Assembly (NCBI GenBank): GCA_023390985.1
Contig: JAEWBU010000370.1
Location: 1-9,620 of the forward strand
Origin: Pseudomonadota bacterium
Lineage (GTDB): Bacteria; Pseudomonadota; Gammaproteobacteria; Burkholderiales; Burkholderiaceae_C
Length of the DNA: 9,620 nt
Reading direction: 5' to 3'
The notes beneath the pieces are model-generated. The model did no database searches, had not been told where the DNA came from, and saw nothing but the letters and a program-made list of their open reading frames with translations. Within the stretch, counting starts at the first letter, position 1; every line of letters starts with the position of its first letter. A program made the position numbers and the translations under genes. This document shows, piece after piece, positions 1-6,509 of the stretch.

Positions 1-1
1 G

Positions 2-505
2 TCCATGCTCGCGCCGACCGCCGCGGCGATCCCGCCGACGCTGTCGCCCGCGACCCACGCCACGCCCGTGCACCTGGCCGCCCTGCCCTCGCGCCCGGGC
101 GAACCGGCCTTCGCGAGCGATCTCGCCGCCGAGGTCCGCGTCATGGTCGAAGGCGGACTGCAGGAGGCCGAGCTGAGCCTGCATCCGGCGGAGCTCGGTC
201 CGATCCAGGTGCAGCTGCGCGTCAGCGGCGGCAGCGCCGACATCAGCCTGCTGGCCGCGAACGGCTTCACGCGCGACGGGCTGGCGCAGGCGCTGCCGGA
301 GCTGCGCGAGATGCTGGCGAGCCAGGGTCTGCAGCTCGGCCAGGCCGGCGTGGATGCGGGTCGTGACGGACGTGGCTTTGCCGATGCGCAGCCGCGACAG
401 GAGGGCGGTGGGCAGGGCTCGACCGGCCCCGCGCGCGAAACGGGCGTCGCACCGGCTGCGCCGCGACGTGTGGCGGTGCGCTCGCTCCTCGATCTCTACG
501 CCTAG
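2..505 (+). CDS. fliK: Flagellar hook-length control protein FliK, C-terminal part (5' end outside window)
   Basis: FliK is a secreted molecular ruler that measures hook length and, through its C-terminal domain, switches the export gate from hook to filament substrates. The frame is open to the left edge, so about 167 C-terminal residues are seen; family members are usually 350-450 residues, so the first ATG here (position 5) is probably internal. The recognisable part is the conserved hook-control domain: the stretch LSLHPAELGPIQVQLRV (about residues 57-73) followed by an amphipathic helix ending in LPELREMLASQGLQL. The tail after it is Gly/Ala/Arg-rich and ends SLLDLYA, as is common for the unstructured end of FliK. 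It lies directly upstream of fliL-fliR in the standard order. What is seen is the domain motif; the role is known for the family. Confidence 0.93.
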   Translation, partial: SMLAPTAAAIPPTLSPATHATPVHLAALPSRPGEPAFASDLAAEVRVMVEGGLQEAELSLHPAELGPIQVQLRVSGGSADISLLAANGFTRDGLAQALPELREMLASQGLQLGQAGVDAGRDGRGFADAQPRQEGGGQGSTGPARETGVAPAAPRRVAVRSLLDLYA

Positions 506-507
506 AA

Positions 508-596
508 CCGTCATCCCCGCGGAGGCGGGGATCCAGGGCTTCCGGCAGTCCGCTGAAGGCGGACGCGCTGGATTCCCGCCTTCGCGGGAATGACGG
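508..596. repeat. Three-hairpin intergenic repeat, copy 1 (MITE/REP-like)
   Basis: The outer arms 508-536 and 568-596 are inverted repeats matching at 26 of 29 positions. Each arm is also its own hairpin with a perfect 8-bp stem and 4-base loop: ATCCCCGC-GGAG-GCGGGGAT on the left and ATTCCCGC-CTTC-GCGGGAAT on the right. A third hairpin lies between them (GTCCGC-TGAAG-GCGGAC). The whole element can therefore fold as a cloverleaf. A second copy lies at 4710-4803 in the opposite orientation. Elements with GTCATTCCCGCG-type ends are common between genes in high-GC proteobacteria. No transposase is present, so mobility would be in trans and is inferred. Confidence 0.85.
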
Positions 597-687
597 GTAT
601 TGAACAACGGCGATTTCCCCGGCCTTATCGCCGCTTCGCCGCCCTCAAGTGCTCCAGACAATGGAACTTCCAGACCCGGAGTTCCAA
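597..687. other. Remainder of the fliK-fliL gap, no clear promoter
   Basis: This spacer between the repeat and the preferred fliL start shows no convincing sigma-54 (TGGC-N8-TTGC type), FliA or sigma-70 promoter. It contains a TTGAAC at 600-605 with nothing resembling a good -10 at the right distance. The part from 649 could be read as an N-terminal extension of FliL, but the ribosome-binding site nearer 688 makes that less likely. The fli genes downstream may simply be read through from fliK. Confidence 0.5.
678..681 (+). promoter_or_regulatory. Ribosome binding site deciding the fliL start
   Basis: GGAG sits 6 bases before the GTG at 688. The alternatives, GTG 649 and ATG 661, have no purine-rich Shine-Dalgarno sequence at a usable distance. 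This supports a protein beginning MSSAPPAKKSK. Confidence 0.65.
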
Positions 688-1191
688 GTGTCCAGTGCCC
701 CTCCCGCCAAGAAATCCAAGACGCTGCTGATCGTGCTGGCCGCGTTGCTGCTGCTGGGCGGCGGCGGCGCGGGCGCGTGGTGGTTCCTCGCCGGCGGCAA
801 GGCCGGCACCGAAACCGGCGCGCCGAAGAAGTCGCAGCGCAAGCCGATGTTCGTCAACCTCGACCCGTTCACCGTCAACCTGCGAGACGAGCGCGGCGAG
901 CGCTTCGCCCAGATCGGCATCACCTTCGAGGTCGAGGACGCCTCGGTCGAAGTCTCGATCAAGGACCGCCTGCCGGCCGTGCGCAACAACATCCTGCTGC
1001 TGATCTCGGCCAAGAACATCGAATCGCTGCTCACCGCCGAAGGCAAGCAGCAGCTGGCCAACGAAGTGCGCGCCGCCACCGGCGCCGCGCTCGGCGTGGC
1101 CCCGCCGCCCGCCGCGGCCGCTTCGCAGCCCGCGGTGCCGGACGGCCATCCGATCCGCACCGTGCTGTTCTCGCAGTTCATCGTGCAGTGA
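688..1191 (+). CDS. fliL: Flagellar basal body-associated protein FliL
   Basis: FliL is a single-pass inner-membrane protein that surrounds or supports the stator units of the flagellar motor and affects torque, mainly under load. The product from GTG 688 is 167 residues, usual for the family: a short basic cytoplasmic N terminus with AKKSK, one membrane segment at about 12-34 with a Gly run, then a periplasmic domain with the family pattern FVNLDPFTVNLRD (about 55-67) and the typical end VLFSQFIVQ. An Ala/Pro-rich insert (about 137-152) sits just before that end. The GTG start is chosen for its GGAG 6 bases upstream; in-frame GTG 649 and ATG 661 would add 13 or 9 residues and lack a ribosome-binding site. 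fliM starts 7 bases after its stop. Confidence 0.92.
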   Translation: MSSAPPAKKSKTLLIVLAALLLLGGGGAGAWWFLAGGKAGTETGAPKKSQRKPMFVNLDPFTVNLRDERGERFAQIGITFEVEDASVEVSIKDRLPAVRNNILLLISAKNIESLLTAEGKQQLANEVRAATGAALGVAPPPAAAASQPAVPDGHPIRTVLFSQFIVQ

Positions 1192-1198
1192 GGCCGGC

Positions 1199-2230
1199 AT
1201 GGCGCAGCCGCTGTCCCAGGAAGAAGTCGATGCCCTGCTCGCCGGCGTCACCGGCGAGAAGCAGGAGTCGTCCGCGCCCGAGGCCGAGGACGGCGGCGTC
1301 CGCAGCTACGACCTGTCGAGCCAGGAGCGCATCGTGCGCGGGCGCATGCCCACGCTGGAGATCGTCAACGAGCGTTTCGCGCGCAACCTGCGCGTGGGCA
1401 TCTTCAACTTCATGCGCCGCAACCCCGACATCTCGGTCGGGCCGGTGAAGGTGCAGAAGTACGGCGTGTTCCTGCGCAACGTGGCGGTGCCCACCAACAT
1501 CAACATGGTCCACGTGCGCCCGCTGCGCGGCATGGGCCTGGTGATCTGCGACCCCACGCTGGTCTTCAGCGTCATCGACAACCTGTTCGGCGGCAACGGC
1601 CTGAACCAGGCGCGCGTGGAGGGCCGCGAGTTCTCCGCCACCGAGCAGCGCATCATCCTGCGGCTGGTCGAGGTGATCGCCGACGAGTACGCCAAGTCCT
1701 GGGCGCCGATCTACCCGATCGTGCTGGAGTACGCGCGCTCGGAGATGAACACGCAGTTCGCCAACATCGCCACGCCGTCCGAGATCGTGGTGACCACCAC
1801 CTTCGAGATCGAGATCGGCGAGGCCGGCGGGTCGATGCACATCTGCATCCCGTATTCGACCTTCGAGCCGATCCGCGAAATCCTCTACTCGCCGCTGCAG
1901 GGCGACCAGGGCGCGGCCGACCGGCGCTGGCTGAACCTGCTCAAGCAGCAGATCAAGGCCGCGACGGTGGAGCTGGTGGCCGAGCTGGCCCACAGCCAGG
2001 CCACGGTGCGCGAGCTGATGGCGCTCAAGGTCGGCGACTTCATCGAGCTGGATCGCCAGCCCACCCTCACCGCCAAGGTGGACGGCGTGCCGGTGTTCGA
2101 GTGCGACTACGGCGTGCTCGGCTCGCGCTATGGCGTGTGCATCCGCGAATTCCTGACCCAGCCGACCGACGCGCTCGGCGCGGCCGCGCTGGCGACCAAC
2201 CCCGCCTCCAAGGCCGTCACCCCGACATGA
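1199..2230 (+). CDS. fliM: Flagellar motor switch protein FliM
   Basis: FliM is the central switch subunit of the C-ring. It binds CheY-P and sets the direction of rotation together with FliG and FliN. The product is 343 residues, normal length. The N terminus LSQEEVDALLAGV (5-17) is the conserved CheY-P docking helix, followed by a variable acidic linker. The middle domain (about 45-235) shows GRMPTLEIVNERFARNL and the LFGGNG loop (129-134). The C-terminal SpoA-type domain (about 250-320), which packs with FliN, contains LKVGDFIEL and ends near YGVCIREFL. ATG 1199 is preceded by GAGG with a 5-base gap. The stop overlaps the fliN start (ATGA), suggesting coupled translation of the two ring partners. 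The intact docking helix agrees with the chemotaxis genes on the other strand. Confidence 0.97.
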   Translation: MAQPLSQEEVDALLAGVTGEKQESSAPEAEDGGVRSYDLSSQERIVRGRMPTLEIVNERFARNLRVGIFNFMRRNPDISVGPVKVQKYGVFLRNVAVPTNINMVHVRPLRGMGLVICDPTLVFSVIDNLFGGNGLNQARVEGREFSATEQRIILRLVEVIADEYAKSWAPIYPIVLEYARSEMNTQFANIATPSEIVVTTTFEIEIGEAGGSMHICIPYSTFEPIREILYSPLQGDQGAADRRWLNLLKQQIKAATVELVAELAHSQATVRELMALKVGDFIELDRQPTLTAKVDGVPVFECDYGVLGSRYGVCIREFLTQPTDALGAAALATNPASKAVTPT

Positions 2231-2631
2231 ACACCCCCTCCTCCGACAACCAGGACGCGATGGCGGACGACTGGGGCGCCGCCCTGGCCGAAGCCGAAGC
2301 CGCGCAGCCCCGGCCCGCCGCGGCCGGCCTGTTCCAGCAGCTGGGCGCGGGCGCCGGGCCGATGCCGCGCGACGACATCGACCTGGTGCTGGACATCCCG
2401 GTGCAGCTCACCGTGGAACTGGGCCGCACGCGCATCCCGATCAAGCACATCCTGCAGCTCGCGCAGGGCTCCGTGGTGGAACTCGACGCGCTGGCCGGCG
2501 AGCCGATGGACGTGCTGGTCAACGGCTTCCTCATCGCCCAGGGCGAAGTGGTGGTCGTCAACGACAAGTTCGGCATCCGGCTCACGGACATCGTCACGCC
2601 GTCCGAGCGCATGCGCCGGCTGGGCCGCTGA
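2227..2631 (+). CDS. fliN: Flagellar motor switch protein FliN
   Basis: FliN forms the bottom of the C-ring with FliM and receives FliH-bound export cargo. The protein from ATG 2227 has 134 residues: an acidic, Ala/Pro-rich leader of about 48 residues, then the compact SpoA domain with LVLDIPVQLTVELGRTR (53-69), LAQGSVVELD (78-87) and FLIAQGEVVVVNDKFGIRLTDI (starting at 101), which are family hallmarks. The frame is open upstream to an ATG at 2101, but that stretch lies inside fliM and would give an Arg-rich leader unlike any FliN. The start at 2227 overlaps the fliM stop by four bases (ATGA), the usual arrangement, so it is preferred. No strong Shine-Dalgarno is seen, consistent with translational coupling to fliM. 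Confidence 0.96.
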   Translation: MNTPSSDNQDAMADDWGAALAEAEAAQPRPAAAGLFQQLGAGAGPMPRDDIDLVLDIPVQLTVELGRTRIPIKHILQLAQGSVVELDALAGEPMDVLVNGFLIAQGEVVVVNDKFGIRLTDIVTPSERMRRLGR

Positions 2632-2646
2632 AAGGGACCTCCGTTC

Positions 2647-2907
2647 ATGCAGTCCCTCGCCTGGTCCTTCCTGATGCTGCTGCTCGTGGTGGCGTTGATC
2701 CCCGCGGCGCTGTGGGTGGTCAAGCGCGTGCAGACGCTGCAACCGGCCGGCGCGCCGCGCCAGCTGGAAGTGGTGGCGCAGCTGCCCGTCGGGCCGCGCG
2801 AGCGCGTGCTGCTGGTGCGCGTGCAAGGGCGCTGCCTGGTGCTGGGCGCGACCGCGCAGCAGATCACGCTGCTGGGCGAAGCCGAAGTCCCGCCGTCGGT
2901 CCGCTGA
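2647..2907 (+). CDS. fliO: Flagellar biosynthetic protein FliO
   Basis: FliO is a small membrane protein needed as an assembly scaffold for the FliP ring of the export gate. It is absent from the finished structure and is the least conserved of the export genes. This product has 86 residues: one membrane segment (about 6-25), a basic stop-transfer region (VKRVQ), and a small cytoplasmic domain with QLPVGPRERVLLVRVQGRCLV starting at residue 45 and an ITLLGE ending, the typical FliO core. An AAGGGA 9 bases upstream supports ATG 2647. It sits 15 bases after fliN and 2 bases before fliP. The weak sequence conservation is normal for FliO; the position between fliN and fliP makes the call firm. Confidence 0.92.
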   Translation: MQSLAWSFLMLLLVVALIPAALWVVKRVQTLQPAGAPRQLEVVAQLPVGPRERVLLVRVQGRCLVLGATAQQITLLGEAEVPPSVR

Positions 2908-2909
2908 CC

Positions 2910-3662
2910 ATGCCGGCTCCCTCGTTCCTGCGGCGCTCGGCGCCCGCCCTGCCCCTGCTGCTGGCCGCCGGCGGCGCGCTGGCGCAGTCCACGCCCTTCG
3001 GATTCAGCGCCACCACCAGCGGCAACACCACCACCTACTCGGTACCGGTGCAGACGCTGCTGATCTTCGGTGCGCTCTCGTTCCTCCCCGCGGTGCTGCT
3101 GCTGATGACCAGCTTCACGCGGCTGATCATCGTGCTGAGCCTGCTGCGCCAGGCGCTGGGCCTGCAGACGACGCCGCCCAACCAGGTGCTGGTGGGCCTG
3201 TCGCTGTTCCTCACCTTCTTCATCATGGGTCCCACGCTGCAGAAGGTGTACGACGACGCGTACAAGCCCTACAGCGAGCAGCGCATGAACTTCGAGGATG
3301 CCGTGGCGCGCGGCTCCGATCCCCTTCGCGAGTTCATGCTGAAGCAGACCCGCCAGGCCGACCTGGCCCTTTTCTCGCGCATCGCCCGCGAGCCGGTCAG
3401 CGAGCCGGCGAAGACGCCGATGCGCATCCTGGTGCCCGCCTTCGTCACCAGCGAGCTGAAGACCGCCTTCCAGATCGGCTTCATGGTCTTCATCCCGTTC
3501 ATCGTGATCGACCTGGTGGTCGCGAGCGTGCTGATGTCGATGGGCATGATGATGCTGTCGCCGGTGCTGGTGGCCTTGCCGTTCAAGCTGATGCTGTTCG
3601 TGCTGGCCGACGGCTGGAACCTGCTGATCGGTTCGCTGGTCGCCAGCTTCGGGAGCAACTGA
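2910..3662 (+). CDS. fliP: Flagellar export gate protein FliP
   Basis: FliP makes the pentameric core of the flagellar type III export gate with FliQ and FliR. From ATG 2910 the protein has 250 residues, normal for the family. It starts with a cleavable signal peptide (about 1-26, basic RR then a hydrophobic stretch ending ALAQS), a known peculiarity of FliP. Membrane segments follow at about 48-70, 92-110, 188-210 and 215-245. Family motifs are visible: LLMTSFTRLIIVLSLLRQALG (starting at 64), TPPNQVLVGLSLFLTFFIM (88-106), ILVPAFVTSELKTAFQIGF (173-191), and LPFKLMLFVLADGW (223-236). The frame is open back to 2712 inside fliO, but the signal peptide fixes the start at 2910. The stop overlaps the fliQ start by one base. 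Confidence 0.97.
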   Translation: MPAPSFLRRSAPALPLLLAAGGALAQSTPFGFSATTSGNTTTYSVPVQTLLIFGALSFLPAVLLLMTSFTRLIIVLSLLRQALGLQTTPPNQVLVGLSLFLTFFIMGPTLQKVYDDAYKPYSEQRMNFEDAVARGSDPLREFMLKQTRQADLALFSRIAREPVSEPAKTPMRILVPAFVTSELKTAFQIGFMVFIPFIVIDLVVASVLMSMGMMMLSPVLVALPFKLMLFVLADGWNLLIGSLVASFGSN

Positions 3663-3931
3663 TGACGCCCGAGGCCGTCCTCACTTTCGCCCGCGTGGCC
3701 ATGGAAATGCTGGTGACCGTCTCGGCGCCGGTGCTGGTCGTGGCCCTGGCGGTGGGCCTGGCGGTGAGCCTGCTGCAGGCGGTCACGCAGATCAACGAGG
3801 CCACGCTGTCCTTCCTGCCCAAGATGCTGGCCGTGCTGGCCACGCTGGGCATCGCCGGGCCCTGGATGATCTCGGTGCTGGTCGACTGGATCCGGCAGGT
3901 GATCAGCTCGATCCCGGCCTCGGTCGGCTGA
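3662..3931 (+). CDS. fliQ: Flagellar export gate protein FliQ
   Basis: FliQ is the small helical-hairpin subunit that wraps around the FliP/FliR core of the export gate. The product is 89 residues, the standard size, with two membrane segments (about 16-38 and 54-76). Between them lies the highly conserved loop LLQAVTQINEATLSFLPKM (37-55). The ATG overlaps the fliP stop (TGATG), and GGGAG lies 6 bases upstream, so the start is well supported. The gene is followed by fliR after 13 bases. Confidence 0.97.
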   Translation: MTPEAVLTFARVAMEMLVTVSAPVLVVALAVGLAVSLLQAVTQINEATLSFLPKMLAVLATLGIAGPWMISVLVDWIRQVISSIPASVG

Positions 3932-3935
3932 GCCC

Positions 3936-3950
3936 GATCACGCCGTGATC
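3936..3950 (+). promoter_or_regulatory. Small hairpin over the fliR start codon
   Basis: GATCAC-GCC-GTGATC is a perfect 6-bp inverted repeat whose right arm begins with the GTG start of fliR. The same bases also form part of the palindrome CGTGATCACG (3944-3953). In mRNA it could bury the start until ribosomes leaving fliQ, 4 bases upstream of the stem, open it. The structure is seen; the role is inferred. Confidence 0.35.
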
Positions 3951-4703
3951 ACGTTCAGCCAGCTCCAGCTGGACACCTGGCTGGCCGGGTTGCTGCTGCC
4001 CTTCATCCGCGTGCTGGCGCTCTTCACATCGGCGCCGCTGCTGTCGATGCGCAACTTCCCGGTGCGCGCGCGCGTGGCGGCCGCGGCCGTCATCGCGTTG
4101 CCGGTGGCGCCCTTCGCGGGCGTGCCGCCGGGGCTTTCGCTCGCGTCGGCCGCGGGGCTGAGCCTCATCGCGCAGCAGCTGGCGATCGGCCTGGCGCTCG
4201 GTTTTGCCGCGCGGCTGCTGTTCGCCGTATTCGAGATCGCGGGCGAGCTGATCGGCCTGCAGATGGGCCTGTCGTTCGGCGGCTTCTTCAACCCGCAAGG
4301 CGGCGCCGGAACGGCCGTGGGTACGTGGCTGAACACGGTGGCCATGCTGCTGTTCATCGCGCTGAATGGGCACCTGCTTCTGATCGACGCACTGGTCGCG
4401 ACGTTCCAGAGCCTGCCGATCTCGGCCGATCCCTTCAGCGTCCTGTCGCGGCTGCGCATGGACCGGCTCGGTGCCGACGTGTTCCGGCTGGCGTTGTCTC
4501 TTGCGCTGCCGGCCACGCTGCTGATGCTGTTCGTGAACCTGGTGCTGGGCTTCGCCTCGCGCGTGGCGCCGCAGCTGTCGATCTTTTCGGTGGGCTTTCC
4601 GATCACGCTGCTGGCCGGCCTGGCGCTGCTGGCGCTGGGGGCGGAGCACATGATGGGGCCGATGGTGGAGGCGATGCAGACGTTTCTGGATCCGCTGCGG
4701 TAG
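3945..4703 (+). CDS. fliR: Flagellar export gate protein FliR
   Basis: FliR is the single-copy subunit of the FliP-FliQ-FliR export gate and forms the contact to FlhB. The product of 252 residues is near the usual 255-265 and is strongly hydrophobic, with several membrane segments from about 12 to 235. Recognisable family patterns include ARVAAAAVIALPV (42-54), IGLALGFAARLLFAVFEIAGE (starting at 81), LIGLQMGLSFGGFFNPQGG (102-120) and RVAPQLSIFSVGFPI (206-220). The start is GTG 3945, giving MITFSQLQLD, a typical FliR beginning; no good Shine-Dalgarno is seen and a small hairpin covers the start, so it probably depends on translation of fliQ. In many genomes flhB follows directly. Here the operon ends instead, with a repeat and the convergent cheB. 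Confidence 0.96.
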   Translation: MITFSQLQLDTWLAGLLLPFIRVLALFTSAPLLSMRNFPVRARVAAAAVIALPVAPFAGVPPGLSLASAAGLSLIAQQLAIGLALGFAARLLFAVFEIAGELIGLQMGLSFGGFFNPQGGAGTAVGTWLNTVAMLLFIALNGHLLLIDALVATFQSLPISADPFSVLSRLRMDRLGADVFRLALSLALPATLLMLFVNLVLGFASRVAPQLSIFSVGFPITLLAGLALLALGAEHMMGPMVEAMQTFLDPLR

Positions 4704-4709
4704 CACCCC

Positions 4710-4803
4710 CGTCATTCCCGCGGAGGCGGGAATCCAGTGCGTCCGCCTTCAGCGGACTTCACGGAGACGGAAGCTCTGGATCCCCGCCTTCGCGGGGATG
4801 ACG
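4710..4803. repeat. Three-hairpin intergenic repeat, copy 2 (inverted relative to copy 1)
   Basis: Outer arms 4710-4737 and 4776-4803 are inverted repeats matching at 25 of 28 positions. Each arm forms a perfect 8-bp hairpin (ATTCCCGC-GGAG-GCGGGAAT and ATCCCCGC-CTTC-GCGGGGAT), with a central hairpin GTCCGC-CTTCA-GCGGAC (4741-4757). The reverse complement of copy 1 aligns with this copy along its length, apart from a short indel between the central and right hairpins. It fills almost the whole gap between fliR and cheB and ends 3 bases from the cheB stop codon. It may end transcription from both sides or protect 3' ends, though no T-tract follows any stem. Confidence 0.87.
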
Positions 4804-4806
4804 ACT

Positions 4807-5868
4807 TCAGACAGTGCGCGCCTGGATCACCCGCTCGGCGAGCCGCTTGGGAATCTCCATCAGCGGCAGCACCTCATCCGCCGCCCCTTCCGCGATCGCC
4901 GCTCTCGGCATCCCGAACACCACGCAGCTCGCCTCGTCCTGCACGAGGTTGAACGCACCCCGGTCGCGCATCACGCGCATCGCCTGCGCGCCATCCGCGC
5001 CCATGCCCGTGAGCATCACGCCGAACGCGCGCGGACCTGCGTGCTGCGCGACGGAGCGGAACAGCACGTCGACAGAAGGGATGTGCCGGTTCACCGGATC
5101 CCCCGCCGTGACGCGCGCGACATAGCCGCCGCCGCTGCGCTCGACATGCAGGTGCCGCCCGCCCGGCGCGATGTAGACGTGGCCCTGCAGGATGCGCTCG
5201 CCGTCGTCCGCTTCCTTGACCCGCAGCGGGCACAGGCTGTCCAGCCGCGCCGCGAAGCTGCCGGTGAAGCCCGCCGGCATGTGCTGGGTGACGACGATGC
5301 CCGGGAAGGCCGCGGGCAGGCGCGTGAGCACTTCGCGCAGCGCCTCGGTGCCGCCGGTCGAGGCTCCCATCGCGACCAGCAGCTGCGTGTCGCGCGCGGG
5401 GAGCACGGGCCGGGCGGCCGGTTGCACGGTGGCCGGCGCAGGGGCCTCCGCCGCGGGCCGTCGCACGACACGGGCCGAAGCAGCCGCCCGGATCTTCGCG
5501 GTGATCTCCCGCGCGGCCTCCTCCAACCCCGCGCGCTGCGAGAGCACGGGCTTGGCGACGAAGTCCACCGCGCCCAGTTCCAGCGCGCGCAGCGTGGTCT
5601 GCGCGCCGCGCTCGGTGAGCGTGGAGATCATCACCACCGGCATCGGCCGCAGCCGCATCAGGCGCGAGAGGAACTCCAGGCCGTCCATGCGCGGCATCTC
5701 GACGTCGAGCGTGATCACGTCGGGATCGAGCTCGCGGATCATCTCGCGCGCGGCGTACGGGTCGGCCGCGGTGCCGACCACCTGCAGGTCGGCCTCGCGG
5801 TTGATCAGGCCGGTGAGCACCGAGCGCACCAGGGGGGAATCGTCCACCACGACGACGCGGATGCTCAT
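4807..5868 (-). CDS. cheB: Chemotaxis response regulator protein-glutamate methylesterase/deamidase CheB
   Basis: CheB removes methyl groups from receptor glutamates and deamidates receptor glutamines; phosphorylation by CheA activates it. The 353-residue product has the normal two-domain layout. The receiver domain (about 1-120) has acidic residues D9 and D10, phosphoacceptor D55 in TLDVEMPRMDG, T83 and K107 (AKPV). An Ala/Pro linker covers about 135-160. The methylesterase domain (about 162-350) has the catalytic triad S170 (GASTGG), H196 (TQHMP) and D292 (TGMGADG). The frame is open to 5976, but ATG 5868 gives the typical MSIRVVVVDDSPLVR start, has GGAG 8 bases upstream and overlaps the cheD stop by four bases. 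It is the last gene of the minus-strand cluster and faces fliR. Confidence 0.97.
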   Translation of the reverse strand: MSIRVVVVDDSPLVRSVLTGLINREADLQVVGTAADPYAAREMIRELDPDVITLDVEMPRMDGLEFLSRLMRLRPMPVVMISTLTERGAQTTLRALELGAVDFVAKPVLSQRAGLEEAAREITAKIRAAASARVVRRPAAEAPAPATVQPAARPVLPARDTQLLVAMGASTGGTEALREVLTRLPAAFPGIVVTQHMPAGFTGSFAARLDSLCPLRVKEADDGERILQGHVYIAPGGRHLHVERSGGGYVARVTAGDPVNRHIPSVDVLFRSVAQHAGPRAFGVMLTGMGADGAQAMRVMRDRGAFNLVQDEASCVVFGMPRAAIAEGAADEVLPLMEIPKRLAERVIQARTV

Positions 5869-6509
5869 GAGAACAGCTCCACCGACCCCGACGGGCCTTG
5901 CTTGCCCAGGCGGTCGCGGTAGCGCGCCTCCTGCAGTTCGAATTCGGCGCCGTGCGTCGTCGGCAGGCGCTTGCACAGCGCGTGCCCCGAGCGCGGGAAG
6001 AAGCAGACCTTGCGCGGGCAGAAGTCCAGCACGTCCCGGCCGCGCACCGTGATGCCCTCCTGAGCCAGGAACTGCTGCACGAACGCCACGTTCTTCTCGC
6101 CGATCTGCGTGCCGGCCAGGCTGCGCACCACCTGGCCGCCGCCGAAGATCTTGGCTTCCAGCGCGTGGCGGCGCGCGCCGCGCTTGAGCATCTCGTTGAT
6201 CAGCAGCTCCATCGCATGGACGCCGAAGCGGCCGCCCGCCTCGCCCGCGCCGGCCTCGGGCAGCATGAAGTGGTTCATGCCGCCGATGCCGGCCACGGGG
6301 TCGTGCAGGCAGGCCGCCACGCAGGAGCCCAGCGTGGTGCTCACGGCCAGGTCCTGGTCGCAGACGTAGAACTCGCCCGGCAGCACCTTGACCGAGACCC
6401 GGCCGAACGCCGGGTCGTCGAAGAAGAAGGAAGCTTCGCCCGCGCGGGGCGGCTTGCGGCGCAGCTGCGCCGCGGTCTCCGCGTCCAGCGGATGCAGGGC
6501 CAGCTTCAC
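5865..6509 (-). CDS. cheD: Receptor glutamine deamidase CheD
   Basis: CheD hydrolyses the side-chain amide of specific glutamines in MCPs, making them available for methylation. The product is 214 residues, within range for proteobacterial CheD. The family core STTLGSCVAACLHDP (57-71) contains catalytic Cys63, and GGMNHFMLP (76-84) contains His80, 17 residues later as expected; the catalytic threonine is probably one of those just before LGSC. IFGGGQVV (121-128) and IGEKNVAFVQQFLAQEGI (136-153) also fit. The N-terminal 35 residues are extra and Arg/Ala-rich. GTG 6509 is chosen: GGAGG lies 4 bases upstream and the start overlaps the cheR stop as GTGA. The open frame further upstream is inside cheR. 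The stop overlaps the cheB start. Confidence 0.95.
   Translation of the reverse strand: MKLALHPLDAETAAQLRRKPPRAGEASFFFDDPAFGRVSVKVLPGEFYVCDQDLAVSTTLGSCVAACLHDPVAGIGGMNHFMLPEAGAGEAGGRFGVHAMELLINEMLKRGARRHALEAKIFGGGQVVRSLAGTQIGEKNVAFVQQFLAQEGITVRGRDVLDFCPRKVCFFPRSGHALCKRLPTTHGAEFELQEARYRDRLGKQGPSGSVELFS

Noticed and set aside
511..596. Repeat hairpins as intrinsic terminators.
   Set aside because: GC-rich stems are present but no T-tract follows on either strand; the same holds for the copy at 4710-4803. Kept as repeats only.
600..629. TTGAAC with CTTATC 18 bases later as a sigma-70 promoter for fliL.
   Set aside because: The -10 matches the consensus at too few positions.
625..632. GGCGATAA on the minus strand, close to the FliA (sigma-28) -10 GCCGATAA.
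   Set aside because: No TAAA-like -35 about 15 bases upstream, and it would point antisense into fliK.
600..1448. Long plus-strand open frame spanning fliL and the start of fliM in another frame.
   Set aside because: Its product is an Arg/Ala-rich, low-complexity sequence without domains, the usual shadow of high-GC genes; fliL and fliM in other frames are clear homologues.
1178..2826. Minus-strand open frames across fliM, fliN and fliO.
   Set aside because: Compositional shadows of the plus-strand genes, with no ribosome-binding sites or recognisable domains.
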